Assembly: GCA_002837195.1 (NCBI GenBank)
Contig: KZ478065.1
Location: forward strand, 221,487 to 285,486
Reading direction: 5' to 3'
Source of the DNA: Enterobacterales bacterium CwR94
GTDB lineage: Bacteria > Pseudomonadota > Gammaproteobacteria > Enterobacterales > Enterobacteriaceae
DNA length: 64,000 nt
Below the pieces are notes generated by a model that searched no databases, had not been told where the DNA came from, and saw only the letters and a list, made by a program, of their open reading frames with translations. Positions 34,668-43,038 of this stretch are shown one piece after another. The translations under genes and the position numbers were made by a program. Numbering within the stretch: the stretch's first letter is position 1; every line of letters begins with the position of its first letter.

Positions 34668-35021
34668 TTACTCATCCAGGATGGGAGAAAATCCGCCGTA
34701 GATCATGCGCTTGCCATCAAAGGGCATACTGTCCCCCATTTCTTTCATGCGGGGATCTTCCATCATTTTGGCATTGGCAGCGTCCCGCACGGCTTTCGAA
34801 GGGTATTCTATCCAACTGAACACCACGGTTTCATCCGCCTGCGCTTTCACGGCCATGCGAAAATCCGTGAGCTTGCCGTCGGGAACGTCATCAGCCCAGC
34901 ACTCGACAATCCGAGTTGCGCCAAACTCTTTGAACAGCGGTACGGCTTTCGCCGCCATGTTGCGATATGCCTCTTTATTCGCCACCGGCACCGCAACGAC
35001 AAACCCATCAACATAAGACAT
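34668..35021 (-). CDS. DUF1428 family protein (YbaA-like)
   Basis: The 117-residue protein begins MSYVDGFVVAVPVANKEAYR and has the family motifs GATRIVECWADDVPDGKLTDF and FSWIEYPSKAVRDAANAKMMEDPRM, with GGFSPILD at the end. It adopts a dimeric ferredoxin-like (DabB) fold in known members. No enzymatic role is established. It is a stand-alone gene, divergent from the membrane-protein gene at 35197. Confidence 0.9.
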   Translation of the reverse strand: MSYVDGFVVAVPVANKEAYRNMAAKAVPLFKEFGATRIVECWADDVPDGKLTDFRMAVKAQADETVVFSWIEYPSKAVRDAANAKMMEDPRMKEMGDSMPFDGKRMIYGGFSPILDE

Positions 35022-35196
35022 GGGCTAAACCTCCGTCGTCGATTATGCGACCCACGTTGGCCGCACCCAATTGTACAAAAAACACACAACCCACATTGTG
35101 CGATCACAAACAAAACGGCCTGCTGATTGCCTTTTCCACGCAGCCAGGACTTTGCGGTACACTGACGCTTTCGTTGGTCACATTGCAGAGAACGTT

Positions 35197-35886
35197 ATGC
35201 GCATTACGATTGAACACGCCGATCGCCCTTTTATTCATCGCGTCGTTGGTGAACCTATTGAGGCCATTGATACAACAAGCGCACAAGCAGAACAGGTACA
35301 GGATGCGTTGCAGATTGCCCGTCAGCAGAAGAGTGTTGATGCGGAACTGGACTGGAAGCGCAATGCCCTGTTTCTGGCGCTCTTTGTGTTTCTGTACACC
35401 GCGCTGGGTGCCTCACTCACCATGGATCTCACCGCGCAAGCCTCCTCGCACAAGAGCATTGCTTATGCATTGGAGGCGGTGCCCGTCTTGCTGGCTTTTT
35501 CGGGGCTCTTTTTGTCGCTGTTGTTTGTTTTTCAAACGCGCGGCAGCGCCCGTCAACAGCACAACTGGGAACAAGGCATTTTGGTGTTGGAGAAATACAC
35601 CGGTAACCGCTTATATCAACACATTAGCGAAATGGGCGCCCGTACCACACACTATTCGCAATCTGCCATCAATGTCGCGCTGGCGCTGTTTATCTGTCTG
35701 ACGTGGGTGGTGATGTACAACTATTTTACGTTCACCACCAGCGGCGTGATTGGCAGTGTGATTTCACTCTTTATCACTACCATGACCTATGTGATTTTGG
35801 ATATTCAGTTACTGAAATCTGGAAAACATATCGAAATTGATGAGCCGGTTGTGCCAGCGAAGGAAGAGAAAGATCCAACGCCTTAG
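35197..35886 (+). CDS. Inner membrane protein of unknown function
   Basis: The 229-residue product has a soluble N-terminus (about 1-48) and then four predicted membrane segments (about 52-72, 86-108, 148-166 and 172-195, e.g. LFLALFVFLYTALGASLTM and SVISLFITTMTYVILDIQLL). A charged cytoplasmic-type tail ends EKDPTP. I do not recognise a family. The ATG at 35197 follows AGAGAACGTT; the longer frame upstream has no support. It is convergent with uvsE, with 39 bases between that contain GC-rich short inverted repeats but no T-run. Confidence 0.75.
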   Translation: MRITIEHADRPFIHRVVGEPIEAIDTTSAQAEQVQDALQIARQQKSVDAELDWKRNALFLALFVFLYTALGASLTMDLTAQASSHKSIAYALEAVPVLLAFSGLFLSLLFVFQTRGSARQQHNWEQGILVLEKYTGNRLYQHISEMGARTTHYSQSAINVALALFICLTWVVMYNYFTFTTSGVIGSVISLFITTMTYVILDIQLLKSGKHIEIDEPVVPAKEEKDPTP

Positions 35887-35925
35887 GCAGAAGGCTGCAG
35901 TGCCAACCTGGCGCTGCAGCACAGA

Positions 35926-36894
35926 TTACGCCAGCCGATGCTGGCGTTGTGCGTAAGCGTACAGAGCATCCCGCGCCAGATTTTTCATTTTTACTTCGCA
36001 CATGATGTCGAAATCGCTAAACGATAACGCCCAGTCATTGAGTGTCGCATTAAAATAGGTATCGGAGTGCGCCCGCAGCTTCGTTTTGGCGATGCCAAGC
36101 TGCCGTTGATCGGGAAATCCCTGTACCGGAATGATCCCTTCCTGCGAAATCGAGTAGTGCAAAACCGGACGCACGCCGCGCCAGGAGGCTTTTACCTCTT
36201 CGATACGGGGATCATTGGCCTGAATAAATTGATTTTCTTTGACCCAGTGGTGGTGAATATCTAACACCACTGGACACAGCTTTGCTGCCTGTAAGACATC
36301 ATCCAATGAGCACGATATCTCATCATTTTCCACGGTCAGCATGCGCTGTGCTTGCTCGCTCAGCCGCAAAAACGCCGCTTTGAACCCTGCGAACCCTTGA
36401 CGGCCGTTCATGTGGATGTTGATTTTGAAATCCTGAAAGCGGTTGCCATACCCCAGCAACGTTGCACACAGCGTGTGATATTCAATATCCTCAAGCGCAC
36501 GTGAAACAACATCGGGGTTGTCAGAAGCCAATACCGTGTATTGCCCCGGATGAAACGAAAGCCGAATATCGGCCGCCCGCGCCAGCTCGCCACAGCGCGA
36601 AAAAAACGGCTGCAAATCAGGTAAAAACGCCGTGTATAACTCGGTCGCTTGTGCAACGGTGTACAACGGCAAAAGATCGCTACCAATACGCATCATGCGC
36701 AAAGGTGCAGGCAACATCGCAATGTGTTCCAGCGTCAAACAGAGCTGGGTGAGATTGTTTTCCGCCAGCGCGTAAAGCAGGGCCAGCCGCTCATCATGTT
36801 GCAGGCTGAGAAATTTCGTTCGCGTGGTGGCCCGAAACGGAAAACGTTGTTTACCGTCGCTGTCGAGATACTTACAAGCAAAGCCTAACTTCAT
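35926..36894 (-). CDS. uvsE: UV damage endonuclease UvsE
   Basis: This 322-residue TIM-barrel nuclease of the UvsE/UVDE family nicks DNA 5' of UV photoproducts and starts alternative excision repair. Family segments: RIGSDLLPLYT (about residue 70), RLSFHPGQYTVLAS (about 109-122), ALEDIEYHTLCATLLG, KINIHMNG (about 151), LTVENDE (about 188), VVLDIHHHWV (about 210) and HYSISQEG. These include the metal-binding Glu, His and Asp residues. UvsE is uncommon in enterobacteria, which rely on UvrABC and photolyase, so horizontal acquisition is possible. No frameshift or truncation is visible. Confidence 0.92.
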   Translation of the reverse strand: MKLGFACKYLDSDGKQRFPFRATTRTKFLSLQHDERLALLYALAENNLTQLCLTLEHIAMLPAPLRMMRIGSDLLPLYTVAQATELYTAFLPDLQPFFSRCGELARAADIRLSFHPGQYTVLASDNPDVVSRALEDIEYHTLCATLLGYGNRFQDFKINIHMNGRQGFAGFKAAFLRLSEQAQRMLTVENDEISCSLDDVLQAAKLCPVVLDIHHHWVKENQFIQANDPRIEEVKASWRGVRPVLHYSISQEGIIPVQGFPDQRQLGIAKTKLRAHSDTYFNATLNDWALSFSDFDIMCEVKMKNLARDALYAYAQRQHRLA

Positions 36895-36996
36895 GATTTC
36901 CCCCGTCGATACTTAGCTCAAGTGTAACAAGCCTGACGGGGAATGCGTAAAATCCGCCTGCCGATCGTCCCTCCCCCTTTTTGTTTAAGGGCAGGA

Positions 36997-37803
36997 TTAG
37001 ACCGCAAGTCGATGGCTGAGCTGGAGGGCCAGCGTTTTTAACTGTTGTGCTGGATTGCGCCCAATCAAGACATATTGGTATCCAGCCTGGTGCCACCAGG
37101 CCAGGTTCATACCGTGGCGTTTCTCTTGTTGTAACGCCACGCTTTGGGCGGCGGCATCGCGGGAGATACACAGCGCCATTGGACCATAACTGTGATGATT
37201 CCAGGCAATTTGCGAAATTAATGCGTCGTCATAGCGCAGCATCCGCACGCTTTTTAAGCTGGCGTCTAACAACGTCAGTTGCTTAATATTCAACGGGAGT
37301 TCCAAATCGCGCATTACGCGCGCCAGGGCGCGTTGCAGCACCTCTTGCGAACTGTCGACATCCGCCAGCGTTTCCGGGCTGTACAGCGACATGTACTGGG
37401 CTTCCAGTTCGCGAATTTTTTCACTCTCATCACGATGGCTCGGTGCCAGCGAGCGCGCCAGAAAACCTACGCTGCTGCCCACGACAAACACACTGACCGA
37501 TGCTGCAATCAGCGCTCGTCGGCTCACCTGCACTGCTTTTTGGGGTGCGTTTTCAGGCGTTGTGGAGAGCACATCCTCCAGCCGCGATGTCATGCGCGCT
37601 AAAGGTGCATCCTCTAACAGGGGAGCAAACGCCTCGGCAAAAGGCTGGTTACTTTTCATCAGCTCGGCAGTACGGGACGACAATGTCTGATCGCGCTTTA
37701 ACGCTTTCTCAAACGCCAGTTGTTCATCCGCGCGCATCTCCCCATCCAGCCAGGCAACAATGGCTTCATCGGTATACGGTGGGCAAAAACGGGAGGCAGT
37801 CAC
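36997..37803 (-). CDS. Membrane anti-sigma factor of the ECF cluster
   Basis: The 268-residue product has a cytoplasmic N-terminal anti-sigma-like helical region (about residues 10-60, DEAIVAWLDGEMRADEQLAFEKALKRD). One membrane segment lies at about 97-117 (LIAASVSVFVVGSSVGFLA), and a roughly 150-residue periplasmic domain follows. It lacks the HxxxCxxC zinc motif of ZAS-type anti-sigma factors. The start is GTG at 37803, overlapping the sigma gene stop in GTGA, with AGGAG upstream, so the two are translationally coupled. Its periplasmic domain would be the sensor that releases the sigma factor. Confidence 0.85.
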   Translation of the reverse strand: MTASRFCPPYTDEAIVAWLDGEMRADEQLAFEKALKRDQTLSSRTAELMKSNQPFAEAFAPLLEDAPLARMTSRLEDVLSTTPENAPQKAVQVSRRALIAASVSVFVVGSSVGFLARSLAPSHRDESEKIRELEAQYMSLYSPETLADVDSSQEVLQRALARVMRDLELPLNIKQLTLLDASLKSVRMLRYDDALISQIAWNHHSYGPMALCISRDAAAQSVALQQEKRHGMNLAWWHQAGYQYVLIGRNPAQQLKTLALQLSHRLAV

Positions 37804-38288
37804 AGATGTTTCTCCTGAGCGGGGGGTGTCGAGACCGCCGCTTTCGCCAGCGTCGTACGCGCCGCAGCTAAACGACTCATGATGGTGCCTGGTGGGACAG
37901 CCAGCGTATCTGCCGCCTCCTGATACGTAAAACCCTCAACATAGACCAGAAAGACCGCATTGCGTTGCGCTTCAGGCAGTCGGCTAACCCGTTGCATCAC
38001 ATCGGCATAGTGCCTGCGCTCATCGTTTATCCCCTGGCTGTCGGGTGCCATTAATGCCTCGCTGTCGACAAATCCCTGTCCGCTACGCACGCGCTGAGCG
38101 CGTAATTCGTTAATCCATAATGAATGCAAAATCGTAAACAACCAGCGATCGATGCGCGTGCCGGGCGTGTATTGTGCGCTGCGTTCCAGCGCACGAACAC
38201 ACGTCGACTGCACAAGTTCTTCGGCCACATCACCATTCCTACAGAGCACCATGGCATAACGCCACATACGCGTAAGATGGCTGGCCAA
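37800..38288 (-). CDS. ECF-type RNA polymerase sigma factor
   Basis: This is a small sigma-70 family protein. Region 2 is visible in MWRYAMVLCRNGDVAEELVQSTCVRALER and DRWLFTILHSLWINELRAQ; region 4 is in RLPEAQRNAVFLVYVEGFTYQEAADTLAVPPGTIMSRLAAAR. The first standard start in frame is the TTG at 38288, but the homologous-looking N-terminus (TSTEVRQHLASHL) continues upstream to an ATT codon at 38315 with GAGGA seven bases before it. Either ATT is used, or one A too many in the A5 run near 38320 displaces an ATG. It is preceded by cytochrome b561 and TPR genes and followed by its anti-sigma gene. Confidence 0.88.
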   Translation of the reverse strand: MASHLTRMWRYAMVLCRNGDVAEELVQSTCVRALERSAQYTPGTRIDRWLFTILHSLWINELRAQRVRSGQGFVDSEALMAPDSQGINDERRHYADVMQRVSRLPEAQRNAVFLVYVEGFTYQEAADTLAVPPGTIMSRLAAARTTLAKAAVSTPPAQEKHL

Positions 38289-38341
38289 ATGTTGGCGAAC
38301 TTCAGTGCTGGTAATTTTTCATTCCTCATGCAGACCGACAA

Positions 38342-38872
38342 TCACGATTCGGGATGCCCCTGAATAGCCGCTTTTAAGTCCTGGTACTCTTCACATTCAA
38401 CACCGCAGATCGATTTAATGATCGTCAGTTGCTGCATCGCCATTTCTGGACGCCCTTTGGTCATCCACGCCTCGCCCAGGTATTCACGGACTCTGGCATA
38501 GTGGGGATCAAGCGCGATCGACTTTTGGTAATACGCGATGCCTTCATCCGTGCGCCCCAGTTTGCGGGTCGCGTATCCCCGGTAATTCCAGGCTTCTTTG
38601 GTGTTCGGTTCGCGCAGCGTATCCAGCAGGTTAATCGCGGCCTGATACTCGCCTTTCTTCGCTAAATGATAGGCATAGTTCGTTTTGTCCGTATCACTTA
38701 ACGCGCTGGTTTTCTCAGGCACGCAGCTTTTGGATTGACTGTCGTAAATCTGCCCTTTTGGGCAATCAGGCGTTTTACTTTCACTGTCATCATTTCCCAT
38801 CGCCAATGTAGCAGGCACGTGAAAGGCCAGCAGCAACAGGGGAGCAAGCAAACGGATAGACGTACGCATCAT
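38342..38872 (-). CDS. Periplasmic TPR protein of the ECF cluster
   Basis: The 176-residue exported protein has a signal peptide (LLAPLLLLAFHVPATLA, cleavage about residue 24). A short Cys-containing segment follows (PDCPKGQIYDSQSKSCVPEK), then about three tetratricopeptide repeats (YAYHLAKKGEYQAAINLLDTL; AWNYRGYATRKLGRTDEGIAYYQKSIALDP; ARVREYLGEAWMTKGRPEMAMQQL). A second Cys pair follows in CGVECEEY. The start ATG at 38872 has GAGG seven bases upstream, and its last coding neighbour, cytochrome b561, ends two bases before. A scaffold or sensor role in the periplasm is inferred. Confidence 0.85.
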   Translation of the reverse strand: MMRTSIRLLAPLLLLAFHVPATLAMGNDDSESKTPDCPKGQIYDSQSKSCVPEKTSALSDTDKTNYAYHLAKKGEYQAAINLLDTLREPNTKEAWNYRGYATRKLGRTDEGIAYYQKSIALDPHYARVREYLGEAWMTKGRPEMAMQQLTIIKSICGVECEEYQDLKAAIQGHPES

Positions 38873-38873
38873 T

Positions 38874-39467
38874 TTAATCCTCACGCAATGGAACGGATCC
38901 GCGTAACGGCAGCATACGGCGCAGCACGTTATCGCGCATAACATAGTGATGGAATAAAGCCGCCAGCGCGTGTACGCCAGCCAGCCCAATCAGCGTCCAG
39001 GCAACCGTGTTATGCCAACCGGCCAGGGTATGGCGTAACGACGGATCAATGTGAATCAGAGTAGGAATTGAAAACAGGCCAAAAAACTGGAAAGGCTCTT
39101 GCTGTGCCCAGCGAAACAAAAACCCTAATGCCACCTGAGTAAAAAGCAGAGCATAAAGCGCTGTATGCATCAGGTGTGCGAGCCAGCGCATCGCGGGGGC
39201 TTGGGTGGCAGGTGCCACGGCCAGATGAGGCTGGCGCTGGCAATACAACCGCCAGAGTGGACGAACAATCATCACAACGGCCAGCAGAATGCCCGCTGAA
39301 ATATGCCAGGCTTGTAAACCTTTGCGCAGGGGCGTCCCACGCTCCAGTTGTTCCCAGATATGTGCAGAAGCAAACAGGAAAATGACACTGACTGCCGTGA
39401 TCCAATGTAATCCTACGCTGAGTGCATCGTAACGATGGCGCGGGGTAGCCGCGTTTGAAATAGACAT
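38874..39467 (-). CDS. Cytochrome b561
   Basis: The 197-residue di-heme membrane cytochrome of the bacterial b561 family has four helices (about residues 14-36, 49-68, 90-115 and 145-170). Putative heme-ligand histidines lie in VGLHWI, QAWHISAG, AGWHNTVAW and LAALFHHYV. It probably transfers electrons between quinol and superoxide or a periplasmic acceptor. The ATG at 39467 is chosen over the TTG four codons upstream. It is the first gene of the operon with the TPR protein, sigma factor and anti-sigma factor, suggesting that the regulon concerns periplasmic redox stress. Confidence 0.88.
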   Translation of the reverse strand: MSISNAATPRHRYDALSVGLHWITAVSVIFLFASAHIWEQLERGTPLRKGLQAWHISAGILLAVVMIVRPLWRLYCQRQPHLAVAPATQAPAMRWLAHLMHTALYALLFTQVALGFLFRWAQQEPFQFFGLFSIPTLIHIDPSLRHTLAGWHNTVAWTLIGLAGVHALAALFHHYVMRDNVLRRMLPLRGSVPLRED

Positions 39468-39660
39468 CTCGTTTCCCAAATAGTCATTCAGATAACCTGT
39501 AAACAGCGCACCTGCGGTTTCTATTCGGAAAATTTTGCATTTTTTGCGTCGATAGCACGTTTTGCTTTACAGCGAGATCACCTTACCGACCTTTTTTGAA
39601 ATTTCCAGTTATTGCCAACGACGATAACGTTTGCGTCGCAATTTGACGTACGGGCATCAT
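39468..39660. other. Divergent spacer between the ECF operon and tsx
   Basis: The spacer holds the promoter of the cytochrome b561 operon on the minus strand. The stretch tgtaaagc...cgacgc (about 39548-39575, minus strand) could be an ECF-type self-regulated promoter, but this is a weak suggestion. Confidence 0.35.
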
Positions 39661-39734
39661 AAATGTGACACGCATCACATAATACCGGAATTGAAATGCA
39701 ACAAGATTTGACAACTGTGAACAAAATCTATTTT
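39661..39734 (+). promoter_or_regulatory. CRP/CytR-type control region of tsx
   Basis: A near-perfect CRP site (TGTGA at 39664-39668, six bases, TCACA at 39675-39679) is followed 52 bases downstream by a weaker one (TGTGA at 39716-39720, then TCTAT). Between them lies aatgcaac (39695-39702), the complement of the CytR octamer GTTGCATT. Two CRP sites about 52 bases apart flanking a CytR element is the known architecture of CytR-repressed nucleoside genes. TTGACA at 39708 could be the -35. Confidence 0.78.
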
Positions 39735-39891
39735 CTAAGCGCCTGTTGCAGGCACAATGCCCGCGCATTGTAAGCAGGTGTGAATACTTAAACAGACGCC
39801 GATTCATGCCGCAGCACAGCTCTCATTTCCTTTAATCAAGACCGTCGCGCGCGTCTCGCCCAGAATGGTCAGAAAAGCATGTGGTAATCTC

Positions 39892-40749
39892 ATGAAATAT
39901 ACAGCGTTGGTAGCAGGTGCCCTGGCGGCACTGTCGTGGAGTGCGTCCACTCAGGCCGCAGAAAGCAGTGAGTATGTCTCCGACTGGTGGCACCAGAGCG
40001 TTAACGTGGTAGGCAGTTATCACACGCGTTTCGGACCACAACTGAACAATGACGTGTACCTGGAATACGAAGCCTTTGCCAAAAAAGACTGGTTTGATTT
40101 CTATGGCTATGTTGATGTGCCCAAGTTTTTTGGTGCGGGTAACTCAAATGATAAAGGCATTTGGGATAATGGATCCCCGCTGTTCCTGGAAATTGAACCG
40201 CGCTTCTCTATTGATAAACTGACCGGCACCGACCTGAGCTTTGGCCCGTTCAAAGAGTGGTATTTCGCCAACAACTATGTTTATGACATGGGTAAAAACA
40301 GCGATAACCGTCAGAATACCTGGTATATGGGTCTGGGCACCGACATCAATACCTACACTCCGCTGAATCTTTCCCTGAACGTGTATGCCAAATACCAGTG
40401 GGAAAACTACACCGCGGATAACGAAAACAGCTGGGATGGCTATCGCTTCAAAGTGAAATACTTCCTGCCGCTGACCCAGTTATGGGGAGGCAACCTGAGC
40501 TATATCGGATTCACCAACTTTGACTGGGGCTCCGATCTGAAAGACAGCGCAGGCCGCACCGGTAATTCTATCGCTTCCAGCCACATTCTGTCGCTGAACT
40601 ACGATCACTGGCACTACTCTGCCGTCGCCCGTTATTTCCATAACGGCGGCCAGTGGGAAGATGGCACTGAACTGGACTTCGGCAAAGGACCTTTCAACGT
40701 CAAATCAACCGGCTGGGGTTACTACCTGGTGGTGGGTTACAACTTCTAA
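39892..40749 (+). CDS. tsx: Nucleoside-specific outer membrane channel Tsx
   Basis: The 285-residue, 12-stranded barrel admits nucleosides and deoxynucleosides and is a phage and colicin receptor in E. coli. The signal peptide ends STQA-AESS. The mature protein follows E. coli Tsx closely ([53 protein letters not shown]) and ends with the barrel signature [10 protein letters not shown]. The ATG at 39892 is the family start. The upstream CRP/CytR-type region predicts catabolite activation and nucleoside induction. A terminator follows the stop codon. Confidence 0.97.
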   Translation: MKYTALVAGALAALSWSASTQAAESSEYVSDWWHQSVNVVGSYHTRFGPQLNNDVYLEYEAFAKKDWFDFYGYVDVPKFFGAGNSNDKGIWDNGSPLFLEIEPRFSIDKLTGTDLSFGPFKEWYFANNYVYDMGKNSDNRQNTWYMGLGTDINTYTPLNLSLNVYAKYQWENYTADNENSWDGYRFKVKYFLPLTQLWGGNLSYIGFTNFDWGSDLKDSAGRTGNSIASSHILSLNYDHWHYSAVARYFHNGGQWEDGTELDFGKGPFNVKSTGWGYYLVVGYNF

Positions 40750-40766
40750 GTGGTTCCTGAATGCGA

Positions 40767-40795
40767 AAAGCCAGCATCCGTGCTGGCTTTTTTTT
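40767..40795 (+). terminator. Terminator of tsx
   Basis: The stem AAAGCCAGCA / TGCTGGCTTT with a four-base loop is followed by further T residues. Confidence 0.92.
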
Positions 40796-40878
40796 CGCAA
40801 TGCAAGCGTGCTGAAAATGCATACAGATGCGATATACTGCCCAGGCAGCACTGTCGCTGTTTACCACAAGGTTGTTTT

Positions 40879-41436
40879 ATGTCGTCCGACATAAGTGTCA
40901 AACTTCGCCCACTCGAGCGCGAAGATCTGCGTTTCGTCCACCAGCTCGACAATAATGCCAGCGTGATGCGCTACTGGTTCGAAGAACCCTATGAAGCCTT
41001 TGTTGAACTCTCTGACCTGTATGACAAACATATTCACGATCAAAGTGAGCGGCGTTTTGTCGTTGAGCACAATGGCGATAAAGCCGGTTTAGTCGAGTTG
41101 GTCGAGATCAATCATGTCCACCGCCGTGCAGAATTTCAGATCATTATCGATCCCGCTCACCAGGGCAAAGGCCTGGCGAGTAAAGCCGCGAAGCTGGCGA
41201 TGGATTACGGTTTCTCGGTACTCAACTTGTACAAGCTGTACCTGATCGTTGACCGAGAAAATGAAAAAGCGGTGCATATTTACAGTAAGTTAGGATTTGA
41301 AACGGAAGGCGTGTTGAAGCACGAATTCTTTATTAATGGTGCCTATCGCGACACCATTCGCATGTGTATTTTCCAGCCTCAATACATGCAACAGCACAAA
41401 ACCGCTGGCGCGATGGTGAGCCCAACCGCGCAGTAG
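40879..41436 (+). CDS. speG: Spermidine N1-acetyltransferase SpeG
   Basis: SpeG acetylates spermidine and spermine with acetyl-CoA, protecting against polyamine excess. The 185-residue GNAT protein begins [25 protein letters not shown] as in E. coli. It carries the acetyl-CoA motif in [22 protein letters not shown] (about residues 92-113) and the [26 protein letters not shown] block. The C-terminus is about ten residues longer than usual. The ATG at 40879 is chosen from homology; the longer open frame upstream overlaps the tsx terminator. Monocistronic by appearance. Confidence 0.96.
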   Translation: MSSDISVKLRPLEREDLRFVHQLDNNASVMRYWFEEPYEAFVELSDLYDKHIHDQSERRFVVEHNGDKAGLVELVEINHVHRRAEFQIIIDPAHQGKGLASKAAKLAMDYGFSVLNLYKLYLIVDRENEKAVHIYSKLGFETEGVLKHEFFINGAYRDTIRMCIFQPQYMQQHKTAGAMVSPTAQ

Positions 41437-41451
41437 TTTGGTTCGCGCGGC

Positions 41452-41874
41452 CTACATTGCGCCGCGCGCGCCCACCGGATGCAAAGGCTGATTCACGCGC
41501 GCAGGCGTAATGTTCAGCCTGCCGCCATACCAGGGATCAACCAATAACCAGCCAGGCAGGCCGCCCAGGGGAACATTCCCCAACACATACCAAAGATTGA
41601 CCTGGGTCGTGAGAGGCACCGTCACCGGCACATAGCCCGGGATTTCAAACAGGACTATCCAATTCTTACGGCCAAAATAGCGGCCATCGGATTTGGTTAA
41701 ACTGACAACTTTTGGCGTTATCCCTTCCGCCACCGTTCGCCCTTGCTCATCCTGTACGGCAAATTTTGCGCCAGGCGGCGTACTTTGGATAACCACATCA
41801 TCTTGTTCGCTGCCAACAATCGTGGCGCAGCCGTTTAAACACAGCAATACCGCCAGCACTAACCCGATGCGCAT
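41452..41874 (-). CDS. PEGA-like lipoprotein of unknown function
   Basis: The 140-residue product has a lipoprotein signal with lipobox LNGC (Cys about residue 16). A PEGA-like stretch follows (VVIQSTPPGAKFAVQDEQGRTVAEGITPKVVSLTKSDG), and a hydrophobic segment near residues 88-110 (NLWYVLGNVPLGGLPGWLLVDPWYGG) could lie in or on the membrane. Similar short lipoproteins are widespread in enterobacteria with no known role. It is convergent with speG, 15 bases apart. Confidence 0.8.
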   Translation of the reverse strand: MRIGLVLAVLLCLNGCATIVGSEQDDVVIQSTPPGAKFAVQDEQGRTVAEGITPKVVSLTKSDGRYFGRKNWIVLFEIPGYVPVTVPLTTQVNLWYVLGNVPLGGLPGWLLVDPWYGGRLNITPARVNQPLHPVGARGAM

Positions 41875-41983
41875 AACCAGAACCTTGTCACAGTGAACCC
41901 TGTTTTAGTCTACGCATTCACTGAGCAACTTGCATGCAGCATGGCTGGTCAGTTTGGGTGTTTTAACGCAAATTATCAGCAAG

Positions 41984-42319
41984 TTAGCCAAACATCCCTT
42001 TCAGATAACGCTCCAGCGCCATACGAGAGCTAAAGCCGTGTGGAATTCCGTAGTGTTCTTGCCCTTCGCCCGACAGCCACACCGGGAACTGTAAATAGTG
42101 TTCACAGGCTTTCATTTCAGAGGCTGGCTCGGCAAGTACCGCACTTCTCTCTTTCAGGCCCGGATGGATAACTAAGGCAGTACGTCCCATTCTCGCTTCG
42201 CGATTCACGTAGACGTAGTTTTCTCCCCGACGATAGCCATACGCTCTGGGCGTTTGGCTTTCAATCACAAAACCCTGATTCTCCAGGACACGCGCCACTT
42301 CATCTGGTCGTAAATACAT
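41984..42319 (-). CDS. ygaC: DUF2002 family protein YgaC
   Basis: The 111-residue protein begins [22 protein letters not shown], the DUF2002 start, and contains [25 protein letters not shown] and [13 protein letters not shown]. In E. coli ygaC is reported as Fur-regulated, and its function is unknown. The ATG at 42319 has AGGAAGGGG upstream. It is divergent from ygaM, with the nrd operon beyond, the same order as in E. coli. Confidence 0.93.
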   Translation of the reverse strand: MYLRPDEVARVLENQGFVIESQTPRAYGYRRGENYVYVNREARMGRTALVIHPGLKERSAVLAEPASEMKACEHYLQFPVWLSGEGQEHYGIPHGFSSRMALERYLKGMFG

Positions 42320-42479
42320 ACCCCTTCCTCTTCTTTTCATTCTGGTAAAGCGTTGCCACCTTACACCAGCGTCTGGCGCAGGAGCATTCGGAATATTCCA
42401 TAAAGCGTAGCGAAAAACCGAACAATTACCGTGGATTGACTACACTTATCAGCACGTTTGCAAAAAAAGGGAGCGCAAA

Positions 42480-42794
42480 ATGTTTAACCGAACACCAAAA
42501 ATTGACGATATCGACCTGAATCAGGATGTCAGCCAATTAGCCGATACGTTGGATGATTTACTGAAATCATATGCGTCGAAAACTGAGGATGAAATGGCGA
42601 CGGCGCGCAGCAAAGCGGAATCATTATTGAAAGAGACGCGTGCGCGTTTGAATGGCAATGGACGCGTCTCACAAGCCGCACGCGATGCTGCACACACCAC
42701 CGATGCCTGGGTACATGACAAACCCTGGCACAGTGTGGGCATTGGTGCAGCGGTAGGTATTTTTATTGGTGCACTTCTCGCATCACGCCGATAA
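42480..42794 (+). CDS. ygaM: ElaB/YqjD-family ribosome-associated tail-anchored protein YgaM
   Basis: This 104-residue protein of the ElaB/YqjD/YgaM group binds stationary-phase ribosomes at the inner membrane. It has an amphipathic helical body (about residues 8-80, with TLDDLLKSYASKTEDEMATARSKAESLLKETRARL) and one C-terminal membrane segment, HSVGIGAAVGIFIGALLASRR (about 84-104), with the typical GxxxGxxxG face. A strong ribosome-binding site (GGGAGCG) precedes the ATG. A terminator follows. Confidence 0.93.
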   Translation: MFNRTPKIDDIDLNQDVSQLADTLDDLLKSYASKTEDEMATARSKAESLLKETRARLNGNGRVSQAARDAAHTTDAWVHDKPWHSVGIGAAVGIFIGALLASRR

Positions 42795-42820
42795 ACGCGC
42801 TTACTGTCTGATACCCACTC

Positions 42821-42849
42821 TCCTCGCCGACTGGCGAGGATTTTTTTTT
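42821..42849 (+). terminator. Terminator after ygaM
   Basis: The stem TCCTCGCC / GGCGAGGA with a four-base loop is followed by nine T residues. Confidence 0.93.
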
Positions 42850-42899
42850 ATGCGCCGACACCGCGCCAGAACTGCATTTTGTAACCTCGCTCGCAAAAA

Positions 42900-42944
42900 C
42901 CACATGTTGTATATGTTGATAACTACAAACACTACATCTAGTAT
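42900..42944 (+). promoter_or_regulatory. NrdR box region upstream of nrdH
   Basis: acactacatctagtat (42929-42944) fits the NrdR box pattern acaCwAtATaTwGtgt. A second, more degenerate AT-rich element with atgttgtatatgttg lies just upstream (about 42904-42918). Paired NrdR boxes before ribonucleotide reductase operons mediate repression when dATP is high. Confidence 0.7.
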
Positions 42945-43038
42945 TAAATCCAGTTTCCCACCACAAGTCGTCACCCTATGACGTTAGGCAATGTTGCCTG
43001 TGACGCATAAAATCCGGCTCGCGAGGTAAATACGAATC

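Noticed and set aside
34967..35701. Plus-strand 244-codon frame overlapping the membrane protein gene.
   Set aside because: The frame at 35197 encodes a coherent four-helix membrane protein, and this one is compositionally implausible.
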